DNA of 64,000 bases from contig NZ_JAPYKH010000004.1 of assembly GCF_029623345.1 (NCBI RefSeq), positions 186,001 to 250,000 of the forward strand, given 5' to 3'. Positions 44,437 through 53,321 of the stretch are shown here, piece after piece. Each line of letters starts with the position of its first letter. The first letter of the stretch is position 1. A model generated the notes under the pieces. The model was not told where the DNA came from, did no database searches, and saw only the letters and a program-made list of their open reading frames with translations. A program made the position numbers and the translations under genes. This DNA is from Sphingomonas phyllosphaerae (GTDB taxonomy: Bacteria > Pseudomonadota > Alphaproteobacteria > Sphingomonadales > Sphingomonadaceae).

Positions 44437-45894
44437 TCAGAACAGGCCGGGCTGGTCGCGCTGCGCTGCGTTCGGGTGCGGTACGGTCAGCGGCCGGTTG
44501 GCCGGCGCGAACAGCTGCGTCGAGCGGCTCGCACTCGCGCTCGTGCCGATCGGGGTGCAGCTCCGCCCGGCGATATAGTCGAGCGCGGTGCGCAGCGAGA
44601 GTTCGGCGGGGTCGCCGAGCGCGTGGGAAACGTCGTCATCCGCCTGGCAGCTCGCTTCGACCTTGGTGGCGAGGCCGTTGAAATAGTCGCCCTGCCGAGC
44701 CGAATTCTGCAGCGCGAGCGAAACCGCGAGCAGCCGGTCGTCGGTGCATGACGGATTGTCGAACGGAATCTGGCCGACCGGCTTGCCATAGGTGTTGCTG
44801 CCGATGAGCGCGACATTGGCGTGGAGGTAGGGGATCAGCGCGTTGATGACATATTCGCTCGCCGAGGCGGTCGCACCGGTGCCGATGAAGGCGATGCGCG
44901 TGGGCGCGATCGCCTGCGCCTCCTGCCGAAAGTAGCGGATGCGGTCCTGGCTGGATTTTGACAGGCGATAGCTGGTGTACGCCTGCACGTCCGAGGTCGA
45001 ACGGCCTCCACCGAGCAGGTCGGTGAAGGTCTCGGCGGTGGCGAGCAGTCCGCCGCCATTGTAGCGCAGGTCGATCACCAGATCGGCCACCCCCTGCGCG
45101 CGGAAGGTGGCGAAGGCGCTGCGCAGCTCGTCGTCGGCGCTGGAGATGAAGGTGCGCAGGTTGATGTAGCCGACCTTGCGACCACCCGAGTCGAGCACCT
45201 TGACGCCGTAGCGCGACGATACCGGAGCCAGCGAGTAATTGGCGGTCGTAAGCGTCACCACCCGTGTTCCGGCGGCGTCGCTGACGCGCAACACGCGCGC
45301 GCTGCCAGGCGTCGTGTCATCGAACGGCGCGTTGAGCGCGTCATAATCGTTCTTGGCGATGATGTCGCTGACGTCGCGCAGGTTGGCGGTCGAGGTCCCG
45401 ACCGCGAGGATCTCGGTGCCGCGATCGATGCCGGCGGCAAACGCGGGCGTGTTCTCGAACGCCTCGCGAACGAACAGCCGGTTGCTCGCGGTCAGCGCGA
45501 GCCGAACGCCGATCCCGGCGGTCTTGCCCGAGGCATAATAGGCCGCGTCGGCCGACGCCGAAGTGACATAGGTGAAATGGCGATCGCGATTCTGCGCGCG
45601 CGCCGGGGCGGTGAGCGCGTCGACATAGTCGTCGAGCGTGCTGTAGCTGGCCGGGTTGACGTTGCCCGCGAGCAGCTCGGGATAGCGGTACCATTCGTTG
45701 AGGATCGAGAACGCCCAGTCCTGCCGTGCGCGCAGCGTGCAGCCGCCGGTGCTTCCGGTACTGCCGGTGCCGCCGCCCACCGCAGCCGATCCGCCGCCCG
45801 TGACGCCCCCGCTGGCACGATCATCGCCGCCGCCGCACCCCGCCAGCATCCCTGCCAGCGCGAGCGCGCCCACCCACCGCGGTGTACGCATCAC
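44437..45894 (-). CDS. S41-family C-terminal processing peptidase-like lipoprotein
   Basis: 485 aa (ATG 45894; 45891 is also possible). Lipobox LAGMLAGC anchors it to a membrane. After a Gly/Ser/Thr-rich linker comes an N-terminal helical domain, a PDZ domain (residues about 140-230, FENTPAFAAGIDRGTEILAV), then the S41 domain. VIDLRYNGGG leads to the nucleophile in GTGATASASEYVINAL, and the Lys is in NTYGKPVG. The catalytic Ser-Lys pair is intact. Such lipoproteins degrade or trim periplasmic proteins. It stands alone, convergent with the YceD gene. Confidence 0.85.
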   Translation of the reverse strand: MMRTPRWVGALALAGMLAGCGGGDDRASGGVTGGGSAAVGGGTGSTGSTGGCTLRARQDWAFSILNEWYRYPELLAGNVNPASYSTLDDYVDALTAPARAQNRDRHFTYVTSASADAAYYASGKTAGIGVRLALTASNRLFVREAFENTPAFAAGIDRGTEILAVGTSTANLRDVSDIIAKNDYDALNAPFDDTTPGSARVLRVSDAAGTRVVTLTTANYSLAPVSSRYGVKVLDSGGRKVGYINLRTFISSADDELRSAFATFRAQGVADLVIDLRYNGGGLLATAETFTDLLGGGRSTSDVQAYTSYRLSKSSQDRIRYFRQEAQAIAPTRIAFIGTGATASASEYVINALIPYLHANVALIGSNTYGKPVGQIPFDNPSCTDDRLLAVSLALQNSARQGDYFNGLATKVEASCQADDDVSHALGDPAELSLRTALDYIAGRSCTPIGTSASASRSTQLFAPANRPLTVPHPNAAQRDQPGLF

Positions 45895-46020
45895 TTACTC
45901 CTACGAACCCACCTCATTGGTATCGTGACCTCAGCTACTTGTATATGGCGCCGCCAGGCGGCCGCGGCGGAGAACGCCCCAGACTGGCGCCATCGCGCCG
46001 CGATCTGCTAGCGTGCCGCC

Positions 46021-46377
46021 ATGACCCCGCGCCCGCTCTTCCCGCTCGCCCTCCCCGTCCTGCTCGCGCTCGCCGGCTGCGGTGGCGGCGAGACCGCCAA
46101 CCAGGCCGCCGCGGCGACGCCGCGCGGCGACTATGTCGCGAAGATGCAGGCGCTCAACGAGAAGGAACGCAACGTTGCGCTGTTCCGCGCGATCCGTGAC
46201 GCGGGCCGCTCGTGCCAGCAGGTCGACCGTTCGGTGCCGACCGACCCGGTCGCGGGCAAGGCCGCCTGGGTCGCCACCTGCGACGACCAGTCCGCCTGGC
46301 TGATCACGCTGGACGATACCGGCACCGCCACCGTCACCGACGCGCGCGCGATCGCGGGGCGCAGCGCGACCGGCTGA
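46021..46377 (+). CDS. Small lipoprotein of unknown function
   Basis: 118 aa. Signal MTPRPLFPLALPVLLALAGC with Cys20 as the lipidation site, followed by a Gly/Ala-rich spacer and a small globular part with two further cysteines (RSCQQVDRS and VATCDDQSAW), which may form a disulfide. I do not recognise the family. It is divergent from the S41 lipoprotein, with a 126-bp shared upstream region containing TTGTATATGG-like AT-rich sequence. Confidence 0.65.
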   Translation: MTPRPLFPLALPVLLALAGCGGGETANQAAAATPRGDYVAKMQALNEKERNVALFRAIRDAGRSCQQVDRSVPTDPVAGKAAWVATCDDQSAWLITLDDTGTATVTDARAIAGRSATG

Positions 46378-46383
46378 GCTCGT

Positions 46384-47853
46384 CTATCCGATCAGCCGCG
46401 CGATCTTGGCACGCAACGCGCGGATCGTTTCGGCAGGCAGCGTCTGCACGCTCGACAGCGACAAGGTGCGCGGGTTGACCGGCTGGCCGTTCTTCCAGAC
46501 TTCCCAGTGCAGGTGCGGCCCGGTCGAGATGCCGGTCGAGCCGACATAGCCGATCACCTGTCCGCGCCGCACCCGCGCCCCCTGGCCGACGCCGAAGCGG
46601 CTCATATGGCCGTAGCCGGTCACGAGGCCGGCGCCGTGCGCCAGCTTGATGAAATTGCCGTAGCCGCCGGCGCGCCCGGCGAACTGCACCACCCCGTCCA
46701 TCGCAGCGTAGATCGGACTGCCGTAGGGCGCGCCGATGTCGGTGCCCTTGTGCATCCGCATGAAGCCGAGCAGCGGGTGCATCCGCATCCCGAAGGTGGA
46801 GGTGATCCGCCCCGCCACCGGCATCCCCATCGCGCCGCGGTGCTCGATCGTGCCCGAGGGGTCCAGCATCTGTCCGCCCTCGCCGTCCTTGTCGCCCCAG
46901 CGCACCAGCCGCAGCTGCCGGCGGCCGTGTGCCAGGCCGGCATATTGCAGCTGGCCGATCTCGACCTCGCCGGTGGCGGCGCGCGCTTGGTCGGCGACGA
47001 TGTCGAAGCGGTCGTCACTGCCGAGCTGGCCGATCGGCAGCTGCGCCGCGATCGCCTTGATATAGGTCTCGACCACGCGCGCGGGAACGCCCGCGGCGCG
47101 CGCCGAGCGGTAGAGTCCGGCGCCCACCGTGCCAGTGACGTGGAGCGGGGTGCGATCGATCGCGATCGACTGGCGATCGAGCACCAGCCCCTCGCCGGCG
47201 CGCTGCACCACCAGCTTGAGGTCGAAGGCGGCGCGGAAGGCGAGCCGCTCGAGCGGGCGCGGCTGGAACTTGGTCGGGCGGCGGCCGAGCGTCAGCGCCA
47301 GCACCGTGCCCGGCTTGAGCGAGTCGAGCGCCACCGCGTCGCCGACCAGCCCCGCGATCCGTCCCGCCTCGCCGCCGCCGATGCCGGCGCGCTGCAAGGC
47401 GGTGCGCAGCGTGTCGCCGTCGGCGAGCGCGGCGCTGAGCTCGATCTGCGGGCGCTCGGGCGTCTCGGCGAGCGGGCGCACCAGCGCGGTCGCCGCCATG
47501 CGCCGCCCGGTGGTGGCACCGAGCGCGAGCGGCGCGACCCCCTGGGTACGCGCCTCCTCGAGGCTGGCGCGGTCGCCCGGCGCGGCGACGTCACCGGTGA
47601 TCGCGGGGAGTCCGGGGTTGAGCTGCCACGCCCCCCAGCACAGCGCCGCGCAGGTGGCGAGGCCGCGCCACCAGGTGCGGCTGCCGATGTCTTGGCCGAG
47701 GTCGGGGACCCAGTCGGCGCGGGCCAGCGCGACTCGGGCGCGATCGAGCGCGCCGCGCTCGGCGAGCGGCACCAGCTGGCGTCCGAACGCGCGACCGCTG
47801 CCGCGCCCGCCGGCGCCCGCCAGCTCCATCCCCTGATCGTCGCGCAAGAACAC
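46384..47853 (-). CDS. M23-family peptidoglycan endopeptidase (membrane-anchored)
   Basis: 489 aa. A single helix near residues 63-80 (WWRGLATCAALCWGAWQL) follows a cytoplasmic N-terminal stretch. Then comes a long periplasmic region with a SPOR/OPA-like or LysM-like part (LADGDTLRTALQRAGIGG). The C-terminal LytM/M23 domain has MHKGTDIGAPYGSPIYAAMD with the zinc His and Asp, and STGPHLHWEVWKNG with HxH. All zinc ligands are present, so it is an active endopeptidase cleaving peptide cross-links. Convergent with the small lipoprotein; divergent from the SUV3-like helicase. Confidence 0.9.
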   Translation of the reverse strand: MFLRDDQGMELAGAGGRGSGRAFGRQLVPLAERGALDRARVALARADWVPDLGQDIGSRTWWRGLATCAALCWGAWQLNPGLPAITGDVAAPGDRASLEEARTQGVAPLALGATTGRRMAATALVRPLAETPERPQIELSAALADGDTLRTALQRAGIGGGEAGRIAGLVGDAVALDSLKPGTVLALTLGRRPTKFQPRPLERLAFRAAFDLKLVVQRAGEGLVLDRQSIAIDRTPLHVTGTVGAGLYRSARAAGVPARVVETYIKAIAAQLPIGQLGSDDRFDIVADQARAATGEVEIGQLQYAGLAHGRRQLRLVRWGDKDGEGGQMLDPSGTIEHRGAMGMPVAGRITSTFGMRMHPLLGFMRMHKGTDIGAPYGSPIYAAMDGVVQFAGRAGGYGNFIKLAHGAGLVTGYGHMSRFGVGQGARVRRGQVIGYVGSTGISTGPHLHWEVWKNGQPVNPRTLSLSSVQTLPAETIRALRAKIARLIG

Positions 47854-48055
47854 GTCGGCCGCCGCCTTCCGTCACGCGCCGAACCTACCCCCCGGCGCTT
47901 GGGTGCGAGCGTTGTGGAGAAGAGGTGCTAAAGTCAAATTAACCGCACCCCGCCGCGGCGATCGCTGCGGCGGGCCGGTGGTGTCCGGCGGCGGGCCGCG
48001 CCGGAGACTGAGCGCGATTGCATCCGGTCAACACAGACCCGATGTAGTCTGGGTC

Positions 48056-50551
48056 ATGTCGCTCATCCCTCGCCCGCACGACGGCTCGCGCGTGATCGCG
48101 GTGCTGGGTCCGACCAACACCGGCAAGACGCATCTCGCGATCGAGCGGATGTGTGCGCATGCCAGCGGCATGATCGGCTTCCCGCTGCGGCTGCTGGCGC
48201 GGGAGGTCTACGACCGCGTGGTCGCGATCAAGGGGCCGGAGCGGGTCGCGCTGATCACCGGCGAGGAGCGGATCGTCCCCAAGGACGCGCGCTGGTTCCT
48301 GTGCACCGCGGAGAGCCTGCCGCTGGAGCGCGAGGTCGCCTTCGTCGCGCTCGACGAGGCGCAGCTCGGCGCCGACCGCGAGCGCGGCCATGTCTTCACC
48401 GATCGCCTGCTGCGCGCGCGCGGGCGCGAGGAGACGATGATCCTCGGCTCGGAGGCGCTCCGCCCGGTGCTGCGCGCTTTGGTGCCCGAGGCCGAGATCG
48501 TCGAGCGGCCGCGCTTCTCGACGCTGAGCTACGCCGGCGCGAAGAAGCTGTCGCGGCTGCCGCGGCGCTCCGCGATCGTCACCTTCTCCGCCGAGGAGGT
48601 CTATGCCACCGCCGAGATGCTGCGGCGGCTGCGCGGTGGCGCCGCGGTGGTGATGGGGGCGCTCAGCCCCCGCACGCGCAACGCGCAGGTGGCGATGTTC
48701 CAGGCGGGCGAGGTCGACTATCTCGTCGCGACCGACGCGATCGGCATGGGGCTCAACCTCGACGTCGGCCACGTCGCCTTCGCCGGCCTGTCCAAGTTCG
48801 ACGGTCAGCAGCGCCGCCGCCTCACCGTCGCCGAGATGGCGCAGATCGCCGGCCGCGCCGGGCGCCACCAGCGCGACGGCACATTCGGCGGGCTGACCGA
48901 GGAAGGGCCGGAGGCGTTCGAGCCCGAGGAAGTGGCGGCGATCGAGGCGCATCGCTTCCCGCGGCTCGACTGGCTCTACTGGCGCGACGGCACGCCCGAC
49001 CTCGCCTCGATCGACGCCCTGCTCGCCTCGCTCGCGCGCCGCCCCGAGCACGAGCGGCTGCGCGCCGCGCCCGAGGCGACCGACCTGCGCGTGCTCAAGC
49101 GGCTCGCCGACGAGGTCGGGGTGCGCGACCGCGCGCGCGGCAATGTCGCGCGGCTGTGGGCGGCGTGCGGCATCCCCGATTTCGCCAAGCTGGGCATCGA
49201 CCCGCACGCGCGCTTCGTCGGGCGCGTGTTCGGCTATCTCGCGCAAGGCTACGTGCCGCACCAATGGTTCGCCGACGAGGTGGCTAGGCTCGACCGCATC
49301 GAGGGCGATGTCGAGACGATCGCGGGGCGGATCGCAGCGATCCGCAGCTGGGCCTATATCGCGCAGCGGCCCGATTGGCTGGCTGACCCGCAGCACTGGG
49401 CGGCGCGGACGCTGGCGGTGGAGGAGCGGCTGTCCGATGCGCTCCACGAAAAGCTGACGCAGCGCTTCGTCGACAAGCGCACCACGGCCCTGGCGAAGAA
49501 GATCGGCAGCGGCGTCGGCGCGCTGCCGGTGGAGATCGACGCCGAGGGCGAGGTGACGATCGACACGCACGCGATCGGGCGGCTCGAGGGCTTTCGCTTC
49601 GTCGTCGCGCCCGACGCCACCGCTTCGGACAAGCGCCTGCTGCTCGCCACCGCGGAGAAGCGGCTTGGCGCCGAGCGCCGTCGACGCGCCGACGCGCTGG
49701 TGGCGCGCGACGACGCCGGCTTCGCGCTCGACGACGACTGCGTGATCCTGGCGGACGGGCTGGCGGTGGCGCGGCTCAAGCGCGGCGCATCGCTGGCGCG
49801 GCCGCAGCTCGCGCTCGACGCGGCGCTCGATTGCCTCGATCCCGCCGTGCGCGACTCGATCATGGCGCGGTTGCGCGCGTGGCTGACGGCGGCGATCGGC
49901 CGGGTGTTGCGCAGCGTCGCGGCGGCGGCGGAGGCGGCGCGGGCGCCCGCGGCGAGCCCGGCACTGCGCAGCGTCGCGGCGGCGCTGGAGAGCGGCGCGG
50001 GGTTCACCGAGCGGCTGCCGCTGCGTGCCGCGATCGATTCGCTCAGCGCGGGCGATCGCCACTGGCTGCGACGCCAGGGCGTGACGATCGGCGCGCTCGA
50101 CCTGTTCGACGCGCGGCTGCTCAAGCCTGGCGCACAGGCGTGGCGCCGCGCGCTGCTCGCCGCGGCGGGGACGTCGCCCCCCCCGCTGCCGCGCGTCGGC
50201 GCGACGACGCTGCCGCGCGGCAGCACGGGCGCGGTGCCGCTGATGGGCTATCGCCCGCTCGGCGCGCAGGCGGTGCGGATCGACCTGGTCGAGCGAGTGG
50301 CGCGCGCCGCGCACGACGCGCGCGCCGCGGACGGCCGCGCGCCGTTCGCGCCCGATCCGGCCCTGGCGGTGTCGATCGGGCTCGAGTCGGCGACGATCGC
50401 GCGGTTGATGGCTGAGCTTGGCTTCCGCCCCGCGTCTGTCAGCGCCGAGGGGCCACCGCTGTACGTCTGGCGCGGCCGTGCCCGCGCGCGCGAATCGCGG
50501 CCCACGCCCGACAACGCCTTCGCCGCACTTGCCGAGCTGGTGCGGCGGTGA
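48056..50551 (+). CDS. SUV3-like RNA helicase
   Basis: 831 aa from ATG 48056; the open frame upstream is non-coding. Motif I GPTNTGKTHLAIERM is at 18-32, and motif II LDEAQ (DEAQ 99-102) is followed by the SUV3-type LGADRERGHVFTDRLL. Motif VI region is QIAGRAGRHQRDGTFG. A long Ala/Arg-rich C-terminal part (about 480-831) contains low-complexity stretches. Mitochondrial SUV3 unwinds RNA for the degradosome, and alphaproteobacteria carry homologues. It is coupled to an S4-domain gene by a 4-bp overlap, so an RNA role is likely. No clear ribosome site is seen; a dyad CAGAC/GTCTG lies just before the start. Confidence 0.85.
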   Translation: MSLIPRPHDGSRVIAVLGPTNTGKTHLAIERMCAHASGMIGFPLRLLAREVYDRVVAIKGPERVALITGEERIVPKDARWFLCTAESLPLEREVAFVALDEAQLGADRERGHVFTDRLLRARGREETMILGSEALRPVLRALVPEAEIVERPRFSTLSYAGAKKLSRLPRRSAIVTFSAEEVYATAEMLRRLRGGAAVVMGALSPRTRNAQVAMFQAGEVDYLVATDAIGMGLNLDVGHVAFAGLSKFDGQQRRRLTVAEMAQIAGRAGRHQRDGTFGGLTEEGPEAFEPEEVAAIEAHRFPRLDWLYWRDGTPDLASIDALLASLARRPEHERLRAAPEATDLRVLKRLADEVGVRDRARGNVARLWAACGIPDFAKLGIDPHARFVGRVFGYLAQGYVPHQWFADEVARLDRIEGDVETIAGRIAAIRSWAYIAQRPDWLADPQHWAARTLAVEERLSDALHEKLTQRFVDKRTTALAKKIGSGVGALPVEIDAEGEVTIDTHAIGRLEGFRFVVAPDATASDKRLLLATAEKRLGAERRRRADALVARDDAGFALDDDCVILADGLAVARLKRGASLARPQLALDAALDCLDPAVRDSIMARLRAWLTAAIGRVLRSVAAAAEAARAPAASPALRSVAAALESGAGFTERLPLRAAIDSLSAGDRHWLRRQGVTIGALDLFDARLLKPGAQAWRRALLAAAGTSPPPLPRVGATTLPRGSTGAVPLMGYRPLGAQAVRIDLVERVARAAHDARAADGRAPFAPDPALAVSIGLESATIARLMAELGFRPASVSAEGPPLYVWRGRARARESRPTPDNAFAALAELVRR

Positions 50552-50856
50552 GCGGCGCCGAGGCGATGCGGCTCGACCGCTATTTGTGGTTCACCCGCCT
50601 CGCCAAGACGCGCGACGTCGCGCAGGCGCTGGCGTGCGACGGCCGGCTGCGCATCGACGGGCGCGCGATCGACCGCGCGCACGCCCCTGTGCGGGTCGGC
50701 AATATCCTCACCTTCTTCCACGCCGGCAGGGTGCGCGTGCTGCGCGTCGAAGCACTGCCGGGGCGGCGCGGACCCGCGCCCGAGGCGCAGGCTTGCTACC
50801 AGGAACTGGTCACCGGCGGCGGCGAGAACGGCTCGCAACCCGCGCTGGAGCGTTGA
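50548..50856 (+). CDS. S4-domain RNA-binding protein (HslR-like)
   Basis: 102 aa, GTG start overlapping the helicase stop (GTGA). The S4 domain reads MRLDRYLWFTRLAKTRDVAQ, then ALACDGRLRIDGRAI and VRVGNILTF. HslR-type proteins bind stalled 50S subunits carrying peptidyl-tRNA after heat shock, and also RNA in general. The tight coupling to the SUV3-like helicase points to a joint RNA task. The C-terminus is a short flexible tail. Confidence 0.87.
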   Translation: MSGAEAMRLDRYLWFTRLAKTRDVAQALACDGRLRIDGRAIDRAHAPVRVGNILTFFHAGRVRVLRVEALPGRRGPAPEAQACYQELVTGGGENGSQPALER

Positions 50857-50910
50857 CGCGGGCGTGATGCGGCGCAAAAGCGGCGCGCGAGAAGCGAGGA
50901 AATCCCGATC

Positions 50911-51252
50911 ATGACCTACGTCGTCACCGACGCGTGCATCCGCTGCAAGTACATGGACTGCGTGGAAGTCTGCCCGGTCGACTGTTTCTACGAGGGCGAG
51001 AACATGCTCGTCATCAACCCGTCCGAGTGTATCGACTGTGGCGTCTGCGAGCCGGAATGCCCGGCCGAGGCGATCCTGCCCGACACCGAGAGCGGGCTGG
51101 AGCAGTGGCTCGAGCTCAACAACACCTTCTCGGCGCAGTGGCCCAACGTCACGCGCAAGCTCGACCAGACCCCACCCGACGCCGATTCGTTCAAGGGTCA
51201 GGACGGCAAGTTCGACAAATTCTTCTCGCCCGAGCCCGGCAAGGGCGACTGA
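50911..51252 (+). CDS. fdxA: Ferredoxin FdxA (7Fe-8S type)
   Basis: 113 aa. Cysteine pattern: [20 protein letters not shown] for the first cluster and [16 protein letters not shown] for the second, with the 7Fe spacing. The C-terminal extension (residues 60-113) is usual for FdxA. It is a low-potential electron carrier for oxidoreductases. In many alphaproteobacteria the order helicase-S4-fdxA continues with carD, but here no carD follows; the next 341 bp are gene-free. Confidence 0.94.
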   Translation: MTYVVTDACIRCKYMDCVEVCPVDCFYEGENMLVINPSECIDCGVCEPECPAEAILPDTESGLEQWLELNNTFSAQWPNVTRKLDQTPPDADSFKGQDGKFDKFFSPEPGKGD

Positions 51253-51593
51253 GCGAGACTTTAGCACGCTTTCCCTCGTGGCCCCGCGCGCGTGGTGGCC
51301 CGAAGGCGCCCACGTCGGCCGGACTTCTGCGATGCCACCTCGTTATCCCGGTCCTTAGCCTGGATTCACCGCGCCGCATACGCCTCGGCCATTGTTCGCC
51401 GCGGCATCATGGATCCCGGCTCAGGGGCCGGGATGACGGCCTTAGACCAGCTACGCGAAAGTCTTGCGAGCGCGGAGAACAGCCGAATTTCGCGCGGTAC
51501 CGAACGCGCTGCAAAGGTTCCTCTGCTCGGGCGAGGTGACGTAAGGCGCACGCGCGGTTGCTCGCCGCGAGGCGCGCGCGTACCGCTGCGGCC
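51253..51593. repeat. 341-bp gene-free region with intergenic hairpin repeat
   Basis: No credible gene. The clear element is ATCCCGGC (51413-51420) and GCCGGGAT (51427-51434), a perfect 8-bp hairpin with the loop TCAGGG, followed by GACGGC as in other copies of the 'CATCCCGG' family in this window. It could terminate fdxA at a distance. Upstream of the next gene I cannot place a promoter. Confidence 0.5.
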
Positions 51594-52388
51594 ATGACCC
51601 GCCGGCCCGTCCCCGCGCTCCTGGCGCTGCTCCTCCCGCTCGCCGCTCCGGCGCCGGCCGCGCCCCAGGCGGCACCCGTCGCCACCGACGCCCGACCGCC
51701 GGTGGTGGTCCCGACCGTCGTCGCGCGCTTCCCGCATGACCGCGACGCCTTCACCGAGGGACTGATCTGGCATGGCGCCGCGCTTTACGAGAGCGTCGGG
51801 CTCGAAGGCCGTTCCGACGTCCGCCGTGTCGAGCTTGCCACCGGCAAGGCGGTGACGCGCGCCGTCATCCCGCCGGCGCAGTTCGGCGAGGGATTGGCGG
51901 CGTGGAAGGACCAGCTCGTCAGCCTCACCTGGCACGACGGGATCGCGCACCGCTGGGCGGCGGCGACGCTGCGGCCGCTCGGCACCGCGCGCTACAGCGG
52001 CGAGGGCTGGGGGCTGACGAGCGATCGCACCGCGCTGATCCGCTCCGACGGCAGCGCCAATCTGACCTTCCACGATCCGGTCACGCTGGCGGTCAAGCGG
52101 ACGCTCAAGGTGACCTACATGGGTCAGCCGGTCGACCAACTCAACGAGCTCGAGTGGGTCGACGGCACGATCCTCGCCAACGTCTGGCACCAGCCGATGA
52201 TCGTGCGGATCGATCCGGCGAGCGGGCGCATCACCCAAGTGATCGACCTCCGCGCGATCGTCGCCGAGGTCGGCGCGCGCGACCCCGAGGCGGTCGCCAA
52301 CGGCATCGCCTGGGACGCCGCCAAGCGCCGCCTGTTCGTCACCGGCAAGCGCTGGCCGACGCTGTTCGAGATCCGGCTGGCGCGCTGA
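51594..52388 (+). CDS. Glutaminyl-peptide cyclotransferase (beta-propeller type)
   Basis: 264 aa from ATG 51594. Signal peptide MTRRPVPALLALLLPLAAPA. The plant/bacterial-type glutamine cyclotransferase signatures are FPHDRDAFTEGLIWHGAALYES, the WGLTSD segment, and LNELEWVDGTILANVWHQPM. A single WD-like five-bladed propeller is expected. It converts N-terminal Gln to pyroglutamate on exported peptides. This is unrelated to the animal zinc type. It stands alone on the plus strand, convergent with the second TauE gene. Confidence 0.9.
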   Translation: MTRRPVPALLALLLPLAAPAPAAPQAAPVATDARPPVVVPTVVARFPHDRDAFTEGLIWHGAALYESVGLEGRSDVRRVELATGKAVTRAVIPPAQFGEGLAAWKDQLVSLTWHDGIAHRWAAATLRPLGTARYSGEGWGLTSDRTALIRSDGSANLTFHDPVTLAVKRTLKVTYMGQPVDQLNELEWVDGTILANVWHQPMIVRIDPASGRITQVIDLRAIVAEVGARDPEAVANGIAWDAAKRRLFVTGKRWPTLFEIRLAR

Positions 52389-52425
52389 GGATCGCGCGCG
52401 TCGCCGCGGGGTGCGTGGGCGCGGC

Positions 52426-53205
52426 TCAGGCCAGCAGCCGCACGCCCACGATCAGCAACACCACCGCGAGCAGCGGCGTGACGACACGCTCGGGCAGCCG
52501 GTCGGTCAGCCGCGCGCCCAGGATTACGCCGGGGATCGAGCCGAGCAGCAACGCGCCGAGCAGGTGCAGGTCGATGTTGCCGATCAGCGCGTGGCCGATC
52601 CCGCCGAGCAGCGCGACCGGGACGGCGTGGAGGATGTCCGTCCCCACCAGCCTCTTGGCGGTCAGCCGGAAGGGATAGAGCAGCAGCAGCAGCGTCGCCC
52701 CGAGTGCACCCGCGCCCACCGAGGTCAGCGTGATCAGCGTGCCCAGAAGCGCCCCGGCCGCTACCGTCAGCGCCGGCTGGAAGCGCAGCAGCGCCTCGGT
52801 CCGCGCGCCCTCGCGCCGCGCGAAGCGGCGTGCCAGCGCGGCGCGAAAGGGCGTGAGCAGCGCCGAGATCACCAAGGTCGCGCCGAGCACGCGCACGATC
52901 AGACCGCCGCTCTCGGCGCGCTCGTGGTGGCTCCACAGCCACCACAGGGTGAGCGCCACCGCCGGCAGGCTGCCGAGGCAGAGCCGGCGCACCACTGTCC
53001 AGTCGGCATTGTCGCGGCGGTGATGCACCGCGCCGCCGACCAGCTTGGTGATCGCGGCGAACCACAGGTCGGTGCCGACCGCGGTGGCGGGCGCCACCCC
53101 GAACAGCAGGATCAGCACCGGCGACATCAGCGATCCGCCGCCCACGCCGGTCAATCCGACGATCGCGCCCACCAGGAAGCCCGCGAGCGTGCTCAGCCAG
53201 TCCAC
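52426..53205 (-). CDS. Sulfite exporter TauE/SafE-family permease (second copy)
   Basis: 259 aa, GTG start at 53205; no ATG is in frame near the conserved start WLSTLAGFLVGAIVGLTGVG. About eight membrane helices in two repeats: GVGGGSLMSPVLILLFGV and the mirrored LITLTSVGAGALGATLLLLL. The 'TSVGAG' turn marks the subgroup different from the first copy (39123-40037). Substrate is probably a sulfur-containing or other small anion. It lies 116 bp downstream of the wecB stop on the same strand, probably as a separate transcript. Confidence 0.84.
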   Translation of the reverse strand: MDWLSTLAGFLVGAIVGLTGVGGGSLMSPVLILLFGVAPATAVGTDLWFAAITKLVGGAVHHRRDNADWTVVRRLCLGSLPAVALTLWWLWSHHERAESGGLIVRVLGATLVISALLTPFRAALARRFARREGARTEALLRFQPALTVAAGALLGTLITLTSVGAGALGATLLLLLYPFRLTAKRLVGTDILHAVPVALLGGIGHALIGNIDLHLLGALLLGSIPGVILGARLTDRLPERVVTPLLAVVLLIVGVRLLA

Positions 53206-53321
53206 GTCGCGCGTACCCCCATCGCATGTCCCGGCGTCATCGCGTTCGATGTGCGACGCCGGGGGGGCGCGCGGCAAGCGCAGAAATGCTTGGGGCGGCC
53301 GTGGCGGCGGGCGCATCGGGG

